Numbered from the stretch's first letter, positions 25,593 through 34,958 are shown. The stretch is 64,000 nucleotides of DNA from Collinsella aerofaciens (GCF_015548375.1 NZ_JADMWW010000009.1:1-64000), one strand, 5' to 3'. The notes: generated by a model not told the origin, from the letters alone. Made by a program: numbers and translations.

Positions 25593-27314
25593 ATGACCCG
25601 AGCAATGTATATGTCTAAGCTCTATGCGCCGACGCTTAAAGAGGATCCGGCGGACGCTGAGCTCGCCAGCCACCGCCTGCTGCTCCGTGCCGGCATGATC
25701 CGCAAGGAGGCCGCCGGTCTGTATTCTTATCTGCCGCTCGCATGGCGCTCGATCCGCAAGATCGAGAACATCGTGCGCGACGAGATGGATGCTGCCGGCG
25801 CCCAGGAGCTTATGATGCCTATCATGGTCGATGCCGAGCTGTGGCGTGAGTCCGGCCGTATCGATGCCTATGGCAAGGAGCTTGTGCGCTTTGACGACCG
25901 TCATGGTCGCGAGTTCGTCCTGGGCCCCACGCACGAGGAGACCGTCACGGCCCTGGTGCGCAACGAGCTGCGCTCCTACAAACAGCTGCCCGTCAACCTG
26001 TACCACATCCAGGATAAGTTCCGCGACGAGTTCCGTCCCCGCTTTGGCCTGATGCGCGGCCGTGAGTTCATCATGAAGGACGCCTACAGCTTCTCCGCCA
26101 CGCAGGAGAGCCTGCAGGAGGAGTACGACAAGATGAAGCAGGCGTACGCCAATATCTGCGAGCGCTGCTACATCAAGGCTCTGCCCGTCGTCGCCGATTC
26201 TGGCGAGATCGGTGGCGATACCTCCGTCGAGTACATGGCTTTGGCTGACGCCGGCGAGGCTTCGCTCGTCTACTGCGACGATTGCGGCTTCGCTGCCGAT
26301 GACGAGGCTGCAAGCACCAAGGTCGTCGTGACCGAGGGTCCTGGTGACGGTACGCTCACCAAGGTTGAGACTCCGGGCATGGGCACCATTGAGGCTGTTG
26401 CTAAGTTCTTTGGGTTCCCCGAGAACGGCACGCGCAAGTCGCTGGCACTCATCGACGCCGAGGGCAAGCCGGTCGTGGCCATTGTTCCGGGCGATCACGA
26501 GCTCAACGATTGCAAGGCCGAGCACGTCTTTGGCAAGGGCTATCGCATGATGACCGACGAGGAGCTTCAGGCGAACGGTCTGCACAAGGGCTTTATCGGA
26601 CCGGTTAACCTGCCCGATGGCATTCGTCTGGTCTGCGACGAGAGCCTGCGCGAGTCCAAACAGTGGGCCTGCGGTGCCAACGAGGTCGATTATCACTTTA
26701 CCGGTGCCTGCCCCGAGCGCGACTTTACCGTCGATGAGTGGGCCGACCTGGTCACCGTTGTCGCCGGCGACCCCTGCCCGCACTGCGGCAAGCCGCTCTC
26801 CGCTGCCCGCGGCATCGAGGTTTCTCAGGTCTTCCAGCTGGGCACCAAGTACTCCGAGGCCATGGGTGCCACCTTTATGGATGAGGACGGCAAGGAGAAG
26901 CCGCTCATCATGGGTTGCTACGGCGTGGGCGTGTCCCGCTCGCTTGCTGCCGTCGTGGAGCAGCACAACGACGAGCACGGTATCGTCTGGCCGGTCTCCG
27001 TTGCCCCGTACGAGGTCGCGGTGATTCCGCTTGATCCCAAGAAGGAAGAGTGCGCTACCGTCTGCGAGCAGATTGTTGATGGCCTGTGTGCCGAGGGTAT
27101 CGAGGTCGTCGTCGACGATCGCGATGAGCGTCCGGGCTTTAAGTTTGCCGATAACGACCTCATGGGCTTCCCGTATCAGGTGGTTCTGGGCAAGCGCGGC
27201 CTTAAGAATGGCACCGTTGAGCTCAAGGACCGTGCTACGGGCGAGCGCGAGGACGTGGCGATCGACGAGGTCGTTGCCAAGGTTGCCGAGCTTGTTAAGG
27301 CAGCCCGCCGTTAA
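25593..27314 (+). CDS. proS: Prolyl-tRNA synthetase, bacterial type, 573 aa
   Basis: Class II aminoacyl-tRNA synthetase. Motif 1-3 regions are present (LLRAGMIRKEAAGLYSYLPL, then FRDEFRPRFGLMRGREF, and MGCYGVGVSRSLAAVVEQ). The central YbaK-like editing insert (about residues 240-385) marks the bacterial form, and the anticodon domain is C-terminal. ATG 25593 starts right after the ispG stop, with GAGGAG in between. It closes the long operon, and a strong terminator follows. Confidence 0.98.
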   Translation: MTRAMYMSKLYAPTLKEDPADAELASHRLLLRAGMIRKEAAGLYSYLPLAWRSIRKIENIVRDEMDAAGAQELMMPIMVDAELWRESGRIDAYGKELVRFDDRHGREFVLGPTHEETVTALVRNELRSYKQLPVNLYHIQDKFRDEFRPRFGLMRGREFIMKDAYSFSATQESLQEEYDKMKQAYANICERCYIKALPVVADSGEIGGDTSVEYMALADAGEASLVYCDDCGFAADDEAASTKVVVTEGPGDGTLTKVETPGMGTIEAVAKFFGFPENGTRKSLALIDAEGKPVVAIVPGDHELNDCKAEHVFGKGYRMMTDEELQANGLHKGFIGPVNLPDGIRLVCDESLRESKQWACGANEVDYHFTGACPERDFTVDEWADLVTVVAGDPCPHCGKPLSAARGIEVSQVFQLGTKYSEAMGATFMDEDGKEKPLIMGCYGVGVSRSLAAVVEQHNDEHGIVWPVSVAPYEVAVIPLDPKKEECATVCEQIVDGLCAEGIEVVVDDRDERPGFKFADNDLMGFPYQVVLGKRGLKNGTVELKDRATGEREDVAIDEVVAKVAELVKAARR

Positions 27315-27344
27315 TCGACGATTTCGCTTGTAGTTCGATATGTG

Positions 27345-27388
27345 GGACGGCCCCGCATTTCTCCAATCGGGGAGATGCGGGGCCGTCC
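27345..27388 (+). terminator. Long hairpin terminator after proS
   Basis: GGACGGCCCCGCAT (27345-27358) pairs perfectly with ATGCGGGGCCGTCC (27375-27388), and further pairs extend into the loop. The tail TATTATCTT is T-rich. Confidence 0.85.
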
Positions 27389-27419
27389 TATTATCTTGTA
27401 GCATCCTCGATATCTAAAA

Positions 27420-27457
27420 GGAAAACCCCACAGCCCATGCGAGCTGCGGGGTTTTCC
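27420..27457 (-). terminator. Bidirectional hairpin between proS and the kinase gene
   Basis: GGAAAACCCCACAGC (27420-27434) pairs with GCTGCGGGGTTTTCC (27443-27457) with one mismatch. Read leftward it terminates the kinase gene, whose transcript has a T-rich 3' arm (GGTTTTCC); read rightward it backs up the proS terminator. Confidence 0.7.
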
Positions 27458-27492
27458 ATTGTGCCTCCGATGCGAAATAAATCGCTCAGATA

Positions 27493-28257
27493 TTACTGAT
27501 AATCGACGACGTCGATCCAGTTCTTCAGGAACTCATCGTTCACGTTGCGCTTACGAGCGAGCTCGGAAGCGGCGACGATGCTCGTCCACTGACGCACGAC
27601 CTGCATGGGCATGTCGGCACGGTCGCAGTAGAGCTCCAGGTAGGCCTCGGCCTGGTCCTTGCTGTTGAGGGCAAAGAGCAGGTAGGTGGTGGCAACGTCG
27701 GCAGCAGGGGAGCCCTGGGTGGCGTGTGCCCAGTCGCACACATAGAGCTGGCCGTCGTCGCCGACGATGACGTTGGAGGGGTTGAAGTCGCCGTGGCAGA
27801 CCTTGAACTCCTTGGTCATGCCGTCCAGACGCTCCTGAAGGTTGTAGCGCGTGGTGGCATTGAGCTGATCAAGGCTGTCGATCATGCGGGCGAACTTGTC
27901 GCGCTGACGGTTGAGCAGCGGGGAGGTGTAGCCGTGGATCTCGATCTGGAGGTCGACGAACATCTCGAGGTACTCACCAAAGCGCTGGGGCTCGGCAGTC
28001 ATCTTCTCGGCAAGGGTGGTGCCCGGAACCTTCTCGGTCACGAGCGCCCAGCCGTTGGCGTTCTCGAGCTGGGAAACCTCGAGAGCCTTGGGGCTGCGGA
28101 TGCCGCACTCATTGATGCGGGCAAGATTCAAAGCCTCGTTGAACACGTCGGAGACAGGCTTGGTCTCGTTAAAGACCTTGACGATCTTGTCGCCCAGGTC
28201 GTAAACGACCTTGTTGCCACGGCGGACGAGCTCGGTCTTGGAATCGGGTAGCAGCAT
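27493..28257 (-). CDS. APH/choline-kinase-fold phosphotransferase, 254 aa
   Basis: The small-molecule kinase signature VCHGDFNPSNVIVGDDG, followed by YVCDWAHATQGSPAADVA (catalytic Asp in HGD, metal Asp in CDW), places it in the aminoglycoside phosphotransferase/choline kinase superfamily. The N-terminal lobe is short (NKVVYDLGDKIVKVFNE). It resembles the small Fibrobacter-type putative phosphotransferases. Its substrate is unknown; there is no specific evidence for antibiotic resistance. ATG 28257 has AAAGGAT upstream. It lies about 90 nt downstream of adhE on the same strand and may be co-transcribed. Confidence 0.85.
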   Translation of the reverse strand: MLLPDSKTELVRRGNKVVYDLGDKIVKVFNETKPVSDVFNEALNLARINECGIRSPKALEVSQLENANGWALVTEKVPGTTLAEKMTAEPQRFGEYLEMFVDLQIEIHGYTSPLLNRQRDKFARMIDSLDQLNATTRYNLQERLDGMTKEFKVCHGDFNPSNVIVGDDGQLYVCDWAHATQGSPAADVATTYLLFALNSKDQAEAYLELYCDRADMPMQVVRQWTSIVAASELARKRNVNDEFLKNWIDVVDYQ

Positions 28258-28291
28258 GGTTGCATCCTTTCAACGATGCGATAGAAGCGAC

Positions 28292-28326
28292 GGCGGGGGT
28301 GTGTGAAACACCCGTGCACCCCCGCC
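28292..28326. repeat. 10-bp inverted repeat between adhE and the kinase gene
   Basis: GGCGGGGGTG (28292-28301) and CACCCCCGCC (28317-28326) pair perfectly around a 15-nt loop. No T-run follows it in the direction of adhE transcription, so it may attenuate or protect the 3' end rather than terminate fully. Confidence 0.5.
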
Positions 28327-28346
28327 GCAAAAAACCGTGCTAAAAA

Positions 28347-30995
28347 CTAGCAGACGGCGTAGTCCTGGGGCTCGCGGCCGTAGTAGGCGTCCAGGTAGAG
28401 CTCCTTGATCTCGCTCATGAGCGGGTAGCGCGGGTTAGCGCCGGTGCACTGGTCGTTGAATGCCTGCTCGGTCATCTCGTCGAGGGTGTCGAGGAAGTAC
28501 TGCTCGTCAACACCGTAGTCGGCGATGGTCTTCTTGACACCGATGAAGTCCTTGAGCTCCTCGAGCTTCGTGATGAAGTTCTCGAAGACCTCCTTGTCGT
28601 CCTTGCCCTCGATGCCGCAGTACTTGGCCATCTCGGCGTAGTTGTGCAGCGCGTTGGGGTAAGGATACTGGGAGAAGGTACCCATCTTGACGGGAGCCTC
28701 GGCGGCGTTGTAGCGCATGACGCGGGTCAGGATGACGGCGTTAGCGATGCCGTGGGGCAGGTGATGGAAAGCGCCGAGCTTGTGAGCCATGGAGTGGTTG
28801 AGGCCCAGGAAGGCGTTGGCGAAGGCCATACCGGCCATGCAGGAGGCGTTGTGCATCTCCTCGCGGGCGTGCGGGTCCTTGGCGCCGTTCGTGAAGCTGG
28901 AGGGCAGGTTCTCAAAGACGAGCTTGGCAGCGCGCTCGGAGAGGCCCTTGGTGTAGTCGGAAGCCATGATGGAGACGTAGGACTCGATGGCGTGGGTCAT
29001 GACGTCGATGCCGGAGGCAGCGGTCAGGCCGCGCGGGGCGGTCATGCAGTTGTCGGCGTCGACGATAGCCATGTTGGGGAGCAGCGCGTAGTCGGCGAGC
29101 GGCCACTTGATGCCGGTCTCCTTGTCGGTGATGATGGCGAACGGCGTGCACTCGGAGCCGGTACCCGAGGAGGTCGGGACGGCGACGAAGTAGGCCTTCT
29201 TGCCCATCTCGGGGAAGGTGAAGATACGCTTGCGGATGTCCATGAAGTCCATGGCCATGTCCTCAAACTTGCACTCGGGGTGCTCGTACATCATCCACAT
29301 GATCTTGCCGGCGTCCATAGCGGAGCCACCGCCGACGGCGATGATGACGTCCGGCTCAAAGAGAGCCATCTGCTTGGCGCCGCGACGTGCGCACTGCAGC
29401 GACGGATCGGGCTCGACGTCGTAGAAGCAGTCGTGGGCGATGCCCATCTCGTCGAGCTTGGCCTCGATGGCGCGGGTGTTGCCATTCTTGAAGAGGAACT
29501 GGTCGGTAACGATGAAGGCGCGCTTCTTGCCCATGACGTTGCCCAGCTCGTCGAGGGCGACGGGCGTGGAACCCTTCTTGAAGTAGACCTTCTCGGGAGC
29601 GCGGAACCACAGCATGTTCTCACGGCGCTCGGCCACAGTCTTAACGTTGATCAAGTGCTTCACCCCAACGTTCTCGGAGACGGAGTTGCCGCCCCAGGAG
29701 CCGCAGCCCAGGGTCAGAGACGGCTTCATGCCAAAGTTGTACAGGTCACCGATGCCGCCGTGCGAGGACGGGGTGTTGATGACGATGCGGCAGGCCTTCA
29801 TGACGTGCTCGAACAGGCTGATCTTCTCGGCCTGGGCGGGGTGCACGTACAGAGAGGCGGTGTGGCCCGGGCCACCGGCGAGCACCAGGTGCTCGGCCTT
29901 GTCGACGGCCTCCTGGAAGTCCTTGGCGTGGTACATGGCCAGGACCGGGGAGAGCTTCTCGTGGGAGAACTCCTCCTTGGCGGGGTCGGTGGAGGTGACC
30001 TCGGCGATCAGGATCTTGGTCTTGGCGGGAACCTCGATGCCGGCGAGCTCGGCGATCTTGGCGGCAGCCATGCCGGGGATGCGGTGATCGAGGGCGCCGT
30101 TCTTGAACATGGCGGCACGCAGGGCCTCCATCTCGGCACCCTGCTTGACGAAGTAGCAGCCGCGCTTCTGGAACTCGGCCTTGACCTGGTCGTAGATGGT
30201 GTCGATGACGGTCACGGACTGCTCGGAAGCGCAGATCATGCCGTTGTCGAAGGTCTTGGAGTGGATGATGGAGTTGACTGCGAGCAGAACGTCGGCGGTG
30301 TCGTCGATGACGACCGGGGTGTTACCGGCGCCAACGCCCAGGGCGGGCTTGCCCGAGGAGTAGGCGGCCTTGACCATGCCCGGGCCACCGGTGGCGAGGA
30401 TGATGTCGACGTCTCGCATGACCATGTTGGTCAGCTCGATGGAGGGGACATCGACCCAGCCGATGATGCCCTCGGGGGCGCCGGCCTTGACGGCGGCGTC
30501 AAGCACGAGCTTGGCGGCGGCGATGGTGCACTTGGCGGCAGCCGGGTGCGGGGAGATGATGATGGCATTGCGGGTCTTCAGGCTGATCAGCGTCTTGAAG
30601 ATTGCGGTGGAGGTGGGGTTGGTCGTCGGGATGACGGCGCCCACGATGCCGATGGGCTCGGCGATCTTGGTGATGCCGTAAGCCTCGTCGCGCTCCAGAA
30701 CGCCACAGGTCTTGGTGTTCTTGTAAGCGTTGTAGATGTACTCTGCGGCGTAGTGGTTCTTGATGACCTTGTCCTCAAGAACGCCGCGGCCGGTCTCCTC
30801 GATGGCCATCTTCGCCAACGGGATACGAGCCTTGTTGGCGGCCATGGCGGCCTCATAGAAGATCTTGTCGACCTGCTCCTGCGTGTACGTAGCAAAAAGC
30901 GCCTGGGCCTCTCGCATCTGAGCGAGCTTAGCCTCAAGCGCCTCTACGTTGTCCACAATTGCGGGAGTAGTGTTTTCCGGTGACTTTTTCACCAT
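28347..30995 (-). CDS. adhE: Bifunctional acetaldehyde-CoA/alcohol dehydrogenase, 882 aa
   Basis: AdhE reduces acetyl-CoA to acetaldehyde and then ethanol, regenerating NAD+ in fermentation, and forms filaments called spirosomes. The N-terminal aldehyde dehydrogenase half (about 1-440) has its catalytic Cys in DNGMICASEQS. The C-terminal iron alcohol dehydrogenase half has GGGSAMDAGKIMW and the metal His residues in HSMAHKLGAFHHLPHG. ATG 30995 follows AAGGAGACACAA. The upstream region carries two AAAGCG-type operator-like sites similar to those before ppdK, suggesting shared carbon or redox control. Confidence 0.98.
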   Translation of the reverse strand: MVKKSPENTTPAIVDNVEALEAKLAQMREAQALFATYTQEQVDKIFYEAAMAANKARIPLAKMAIEETGRGVLEDKVIKNHYAAEYIYNAYKNTKTCGVLERDEAYGITKIAEPIGIVGAVIPTTNPTSTAIFKTLISLKTRNAIIISPHPAAAKCTIAAAKLVLDAAVKAGAPEGIIGWVDVPSIELTNMVMRDVDIILATGGPGMVKAAYSSGKPALGVGAGNTPVVIDDTADVLLAVNSIIHSKTFDNGMICASEQSVTVIDTIYDQVKAEFQKRGCYFVKQGAEMEALRAAMFKNGALDHRIPGMAAAKIAELAGIEVPAKTKILIAEVTSTDPAKEEFSHEKLSPVLAMYHAKDFQEAVDKAEHLVLAGGPGHTASLYVHPAQAEKISLFEHVMKACRIVINTPSSHGGIGDLYNFGMKPSLTLGCGSWGGNSVSENVGVKHLINVKTVAERRENMLWFRAPEKVYFKKGSTPVALDELGNVMGKKRAFIVTDQFLFKNGNTRAIEAKLDEMGIAHDCFYDVEPDPSLQCARRGAKQMALFEPDVIIAVGGGSAMDAGKIMWMMYEHPECKFEDMAMDFMDIRKRIFTFPEMGKKAYFVAVPTSSGTGSECTPFAIITDKETGIKWPLADYALLPNMAIVDADNCMTAPRGLTAASGIDVMTHAIESYVSIMASDYTKGLSERAAKLVFENLPSSFTNGAKDPHAREEMHNASCMAGMAFANAFLGLNHSMAHKLGAFHHLPHGIANAVILTRVMRYNAAEAPVKMGTFSQYPYPNALHNYAEMAKYCGIEGKDDKEVFENFITKLEELKDFIGVKKTIADYGVDEQYFLDTLDEMTEQAFNDQCTGANPRYPLMSEIKELYLDAYYGREPQDYAVC

Positions 30996-31086
30996 TTGTG
31001 TCTCCTTGCGATCGGAGATTTACCCTACGCCTTGCATGATAGCAAGAAATAATTCGGTGAACGGTAAGATTCCTTTAAAAGGCACA

Positions 31087-31124
31087 CTAAAACGCTTCAA
31101 TAAAATGAACCGCTTTAACTAAAA
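31087..31124 (-). promoter_or_regulatory. Two LacI-type operator-like sites upstream of adhE
   Basis: Read in the adhE direction, GTTAAAGCGGTTC (from 31119 leftward) and TGAAGCGTTTTAG (31099-31087) each have an AAAGCG or GAAGCG core with central CpG and T-rich second half. The string AAGCGTTTTAG is identical to that in the ppdK palindrome and has the same orientation relative to the gene. Confidence 0.45.
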
Positions 31125-31148
31125 CTATCTGCCTGCTGCATCGCCCCG

Positions 31149-31407
31149 CTCATTGGGGACGGACTTACATGAGAATTTCAATCGGAAAACGGGAAGAACG
31201 GGGCATCTTTTTGACAATTGCTATTCGCGGGTCGCGGTTGAGTCAGACACGCAGGCGGTGCAGCTGCTCGACTATATTCGTCTCAATCTCGTGAAAGGTG
31301 CGCTTGGCTCAATCGAGGCGTACCGCTGGTCAAGCTACAGGGCATACCAGCTGGGCTACGATCCCTTTGACATCTGCAAACACTCATGTAAGTCTGTCCC
31401 CAATGAG
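31149..31407. mobile_element. Remnant palindromic (REP/RAYT-type) element
   Basis: A 25-bp sequence at 31149-31173 recurs inverted at 31383-31407 with 24 of 25 positions identical. Between them lies a fragment of a REP-associated tyrosine transposase. The core CTCATTGGGGA of the repeats appears a third time in the loop and arm of the adjacent terminator (31423-31433). This is consistent with a decayed transposase gene bounded by its palindromic repeats. Confidence 0.65.
31171..31365 (+). pseudogene. REP-associated tyrosine transposase (Y1 family), C-terminal fragment
   Basis: The translated segment reads TGRTGHLFDNCYSRVAVESD, then LLDYIRLNLVKGALGSIEAY and RWSSYRAYQLG. This matches the 'R-x-GHLFQ-RY', 'YI-x-LNPV-x-AG' and 'WSSY' signatures of RAYT/Y1 transposases. 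The N-terminal half, with the HUH metal-binding motif, is absent, so the gene is dead. The frame opens inside the left inverted repeat. Confidence 0.75.
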
Positions 31408-31412
31408 TGCAA

Positions 31413-31442
31413 AAAGGCGCCCTCATTGGGGAGGGCGCCTTT
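31413..31442. terminator. Perfect 12-bp hairpin between the RAYT remnant and rpmB
   Basis: AAAGGCGCCCTC (31413-31424) pairs with GAGGGCGCCTTT (31431-31442) with loop ATTGGG. Read leftward, the 3' arm is followed by TTT TGC, so it can terminate the leftward rpmB transcript. It shares CTCATTGGGGA with the flanking repeats. Confidence 0.7.
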
Positions 31443-31510
31443 GGTAAGTTCTATATGAACGCGAGGTCTTTGACCCGGAGAGTCCGAAGTACTTGTTGGT
31501 AAGACCTTAT

Positions 31511-31699
31511 TTAGGAGCGCGCAACCTTGCCAGACTTGAGGCAGGTGGAGCAAACGTTCATCTTGCGACGGTGACCATCGACGACGACGTAGACGCGCTG
31601 GATGTTGGGGCGGAACTTACGGTTGGTGACGCGGTGAGAGTGGCTGATGGAGCGACCGGCAACGGGGTGCTTACCGCAAACTTCGCAAACTTTGGACAT
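31511..31699 (-). CDS. rpmB: 50S ribosomal protein L28, 62 aa, zinc-binding form
   Basis: L28 is a late-assembling large-subunit protein. Two CxxC pairs (CEVCGK near the N-terminus, CSTC near the C-terminus) mark the zinc-containing C+ type, and SHRVTNRKFRPNIQ is conserved. ATG 31699 has AAGGAGG upstream. A zinc-free paralogue might exist elsewhere for zinc starvation. Confidence 0.96.
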   Translation of the reverse strand: MSKVCEVCGKHPVAGRSISHSHRVTNRKFRPNIQRVYVVVDGHRRKMNVCSTCLKSGKVARS

Positions 31700-31753
31700 A
31701 ACTGACCCTCCTTGGGCGACAAACGAACATGTCGCGTTAACAAACAAGCCTGA

Positions 31754-31763
31754 ACTATAGCAC
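31754..31763 (-). promoter_or_regulatory. Extended -10 promoter of rpmB
   Basis: On the minus strand the sequence reads GTGCTATAGT: a TGC extension plus TATAGT. The same 10 bases occur before rpsT at 44442-44451. A weak -35 (TTGCGC) lies 20 bp upstream. Confidence 0.55.
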
Positions 31764-32022
31764 AGAAGTCGCTCCCTGTGCGCAATCTACACAGAGATAT
31801 TCCTCTTTTGGCGATAGTGCCCACGCCACGGCCCTGGACGTAGATCCGATTTGCGTGCAGCAGAGGGGATTATGCCAGCTCGTGCGTGCGTTTTCAAGCT
31901 CGTCCCACAAATATATATAGGTTTATGGAGCATTGGGCTCCGTTTACGGATTGCTCTGTATTTATGCTCGCAATTAAGCCCGAGGTTGGCTACACTATCC
32001 CTTGACCATTAAAGGGGTACGA

Positions 32023-32112
32023 GATACCCACATGGAATTACATAGCTGCCAAAGAGCAGCCTTTCCTGTGGGTGTCTGGTCCGCTTTAAGCGGTCGGGCA
32101 TCTATTTTTTTT
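32023..32112 (+). promoter_or_regulatory. PyrR-type transcription attenuator of the pyr operon
   Basis: GATACCCACA (32023-32032) pairs with TGTGGGTGTC (32067-32076) around an inner GCTGC/GCAGC hairpin. The segment GGTGTC (32071-32076) can instead pair with GGCATC (32097-32102), enclosing CCGC/GCGG, to form a terminator followed by eight T residues (32105-32112). The two folds are mutually exclusive. Placed directly before pyrR, this fits uridine-nucleotide-dependent control by PyrR. The PyrR-binding consensus itself was not clearly matched. Confidence 0.75.
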
Positions 32113-32139
32113 GACTGTGTCAGCAGTCAAGACATGTGA

Positions 32140-32736
<597 letters not shown>

Positions 32737-32740
32737 TACC

Positions 32741-33685
32741 GTGGCGTTCAACCATAAGCACCTGATCGACATTACCGAGTACTCCGAAGAGGACATCAAG
32801 CTCATCCTCGAGACCGCCAAGGCGTTCTCCGAGGTCAACGAGCGTGCCATCAAGAAGGTCCCCACGCTCAAGGGCAAGACCATCGTCAACATGTTCAACG
32901 AGCCCTCGACGCGCACCCGCAGCTCCTTCGAGCTCGCCGAGAAGCGTCTTTCGGCCGACAGCCTCAACTTTGGCGGCTCCTCGACCTCCACGGTCAAGGG
33001 CGAGAGCCTCGTCGACACCGTCGAGACCCTCAACGCCTACAAGATCGACTGCATCGTCGTGCGCGATAAGCACGCCGGTGCTCCCTACATCGTCACGCAG
33101 AACTCGCCCGCGAGCGTCATCTGCGCCGGTGACGGCAAGCACAACCATCCCACGCAGGCCCTGCTCGACCTGTACACCATCTGGGAGCACAAGGGTGACT
33201 TCCACGGTCTGAAGGTCGCCGTCGTCGGCGATATCGCGCACTCCCGCGTCTGCGGCTCGCTGATTCCCGCCCTTAAGATCATGGGCTGCGAGACCTACGC
33301 CGTCGCCCCCGGCACGCTGCTGCCGCCGGCGCCCGAGGTCCTGGGCTGCGACCACGTGACGAGCGACCTCGATTCCGTCCTGCCCGAGCTGGACGTCGTT
33401 TACATGCTGCGCGTGCAGCAGGAGCGTCTCGAGGGTGCCCCGTTCCCGACCATTCGTGAGTACCACAAGCTCTTCGGTCTGACCAAGGACCGCGAGAAGC
33501 TCATGAAGCCCGACGCGATTATCTGCCACCCGGGCCCCATCAACCGCGGCGTCGAGTTCGATTCCTATATGGCCGACCACCCGCAACGCTCCGTCATCCT
33601 GGAGCAGGTCTACGCCGGTATCTGCGTGCGTATGGCTATCCTGTATCTGCTGCTTGGAGGTGCCGATAATGGCCTTGCTTCTTAA
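32741..33685 (+). CDS. pyrB: Aspartate carbamoyltransferase catalytic chain, 314 aa
   Basis: PyrB condenses carbamoyl phosphate with aspartate. The carbamoyl-phosphate motif STRTRSSFELAEKRL and the HPTQALLDLYTI and HPGPINRG segments are present. GTG 32741 is chosen (GGGAGGT 10 nt upstream, matching the family N-terminus HLIDI); GTG 32729 would overlap pyrR. No regulatory pyrI was seen, as expected in pyrR-type operons. Confidence 0.97.
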   Translation: MAFNHKHLIDITEYSEEDIKLILETAKAFSEVNERAIKKVPTLKGKTIVNMFNEPSTRTRSSFELAEKRLSADSLNFGGSSTSTVKGESLVDTVETLNAYKIDCIVVRDKHAGAPYIVTQNSPASVICAGDGKHNHPTQALLDLYTIWEHKGDFHGLKVAVVGDIAHSRVCGSLIPALKIMGCETYAVAPGTLLPPAPEVLGCDHVTSDLDSVLPELDVVYMLRVQQERLEGAPFPTIREYHKLFGLTKDREKLMKPDAIICHPGPINRGVEFDSYMADHPQRSVILEQVYAGICVRMAILYLLLGGADNGLAS

Positions 33686-34958
33686 GAATGCCCACGTCGT
33701 CGACCCGTCCGTCGAGCTTGACGGTGTCGTTGACGTCCTGATTGACAGCGACAAGATCGCCGAGGTCGGCGAGAGTCTCGCCGTCGAGGGAGCCGAGGTC
33801 CGCGACCTTTCCGGCAAGTACCTCGTCCCCGGCCTGGTGGACATGCACGTCCACCTGCGCGAGCCCGGCTACGAGGTCAAAGAGGACATTGAGAGCGGCA
33901 CCCGCGCAGCTGCCAAGGGCGGCTTTACCGGCGTGTGCGCCATGCCCAACACCGACCCCGTTACCGACAACGGTACCGTCGTTGAGTTTGTCAAGTCCCG
34001 CGCTGCCGAGGTCGGCCACTGCCGCGTCTATCCGTCGGGCGCCATGACCCGCGGTCTTAAGGGCGAGGCCATGTCCGAGATGGGCGATATGGTCGCCCAC
34101 GGCGCCGTCGCCTTCACCGATGACGGTCGCGGCGTGCAGGGCGCGGGCATGCTCCGTCGCTGCATGGACTACGGCAAGATGTTCGGCAAGGTCTTCATGA
34201 GCCACTGCCAGGACGAGGACCTGGTCGGCCACGGCCAGATCAACGAGGGCAAGGTCTCGACCCGTCTGGCTCTCGAGGGCTGGCCGGCTGCCGGCGAGGA
34301 GCTCCAGATCGCCCGCGACATCGAGATCGCCAAGCTGACCGGTGCCAAGCTGCACATCCAGCACATCTCCACCGCCCATGGCCTGGAGATCGTGCGTGCC
34401 GGCAAGGCCGCTGGCGTTCAGGTTACCTGCGAGGCCACCCCGCACCACATGTTCCTGACCGAGAACGATCTAGACGAGACCTACAACACCTCGCTCAAGG
34501 TCAATCCGCCGCTGCGTACCGAGGAGGATGCCGAGGCCATCCGCCAGGGCGTCATCGACGGCACCGTCGACGTTATCGTCACCGATCACGCTCCCCACAC
34601 CCCGTGGGAGAAGGCCCGCGAGTTCGAGCTTGCGCCCTTCGGCATGATCGGCCTCGAGACTTCGCTGTCGCTCGTCCTCACCGAGCTGGTCAACACGGGC
34701 AAGATGAGCATGGGCCGCATGGTCGAGCTCATGGCCATCAAGCCGCGTGAGATCCTGGGCCTCGACCAGGTTCAGGTCAAGGCGGGCTCCGTTGCCGACC
34801 TGACCGTGTTCGACGCGTCCGCCACCTGGACGGTTGGCGAGGACGGTTACGAGTCGCGCGCCGAGAACTCCGGTTTTGCCGGCCGCACGCTCACCGGTCG
34901 TGCCACCGATGTGTTTGTCGGCGGCAAGCAGACGCTTGCCGACGGCTGCATCTGCTAG
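33669..34958 (+). CDS. pyrC: Dihydroorotase, 429 aa
   Basis: Class I dihydroorotase cyclises carbamoyl-aspartate to dihydroorotate. Metal site DMHVHLREPG, the LHIQHISTAHG and TPHHMFL His residues and VTDHAPH are all present. ATG 33669 has GGAGGTG upstream and overlaps the end of pyrB by 17 nt. Confidence 0.97.
   Translation: MALLLKNAHVVDPSVELDGVVDVLIDSDKIAEVGESLAVEGAEVRDLSGKYLVPGLVDMHVHLREPGYEVKEDIESGTRAAAKGGFTGVCAMPNTDPVTDNGTVVEFVKSRAAEVGHCRVYPSGAMTRGLKGEAMSEMGDMVAHGAVAFTDDGRGVQGAGMLRRCMDYGKMFGKVFMSHCQDEDLVGHGQINEGKVSTRLALEGWPAAGEELQIARDIEIAKLTGAKLHIQHISTAHGLEIVRAGKAAGVQVTCEATPHHMFLTENDLDETYNTSLKVNPPLRTEEDAEAIRQGVIDGTVDVIVTDHAPHTPWEKAREFELAPFGMIGLETSLSLVLTELVNTGKMSMGRMVELMAIKPREILGLDQVQVKAGSVADLTVFDASATWTVGEDGYESRAENSGFAGRTLTGRATDVFVGGKQTLADGCIC

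Noticed and set aside
24516-27404. 962-codon open frame antisense to ispG and proS
   Set aside because: It is a shadow of two clearly identified genes on the plus strand; high GC keeps the antisense frame open. Its translation has no recognisable domain.
27493-28257. Antibiotic resistance gene (aminoglycoside phosphotransferase)
   Set aside because: Only the general APH/choline-kinase fold is supported; nothing points to an antibiotic substrate or mobile context.
28644-30983. 779-codon open frame antisense to adhE
   Set aside because: Low-complexity Gly/Val/Asp sequence mirroring adhE codons; adhE has complete catalytic motifs.
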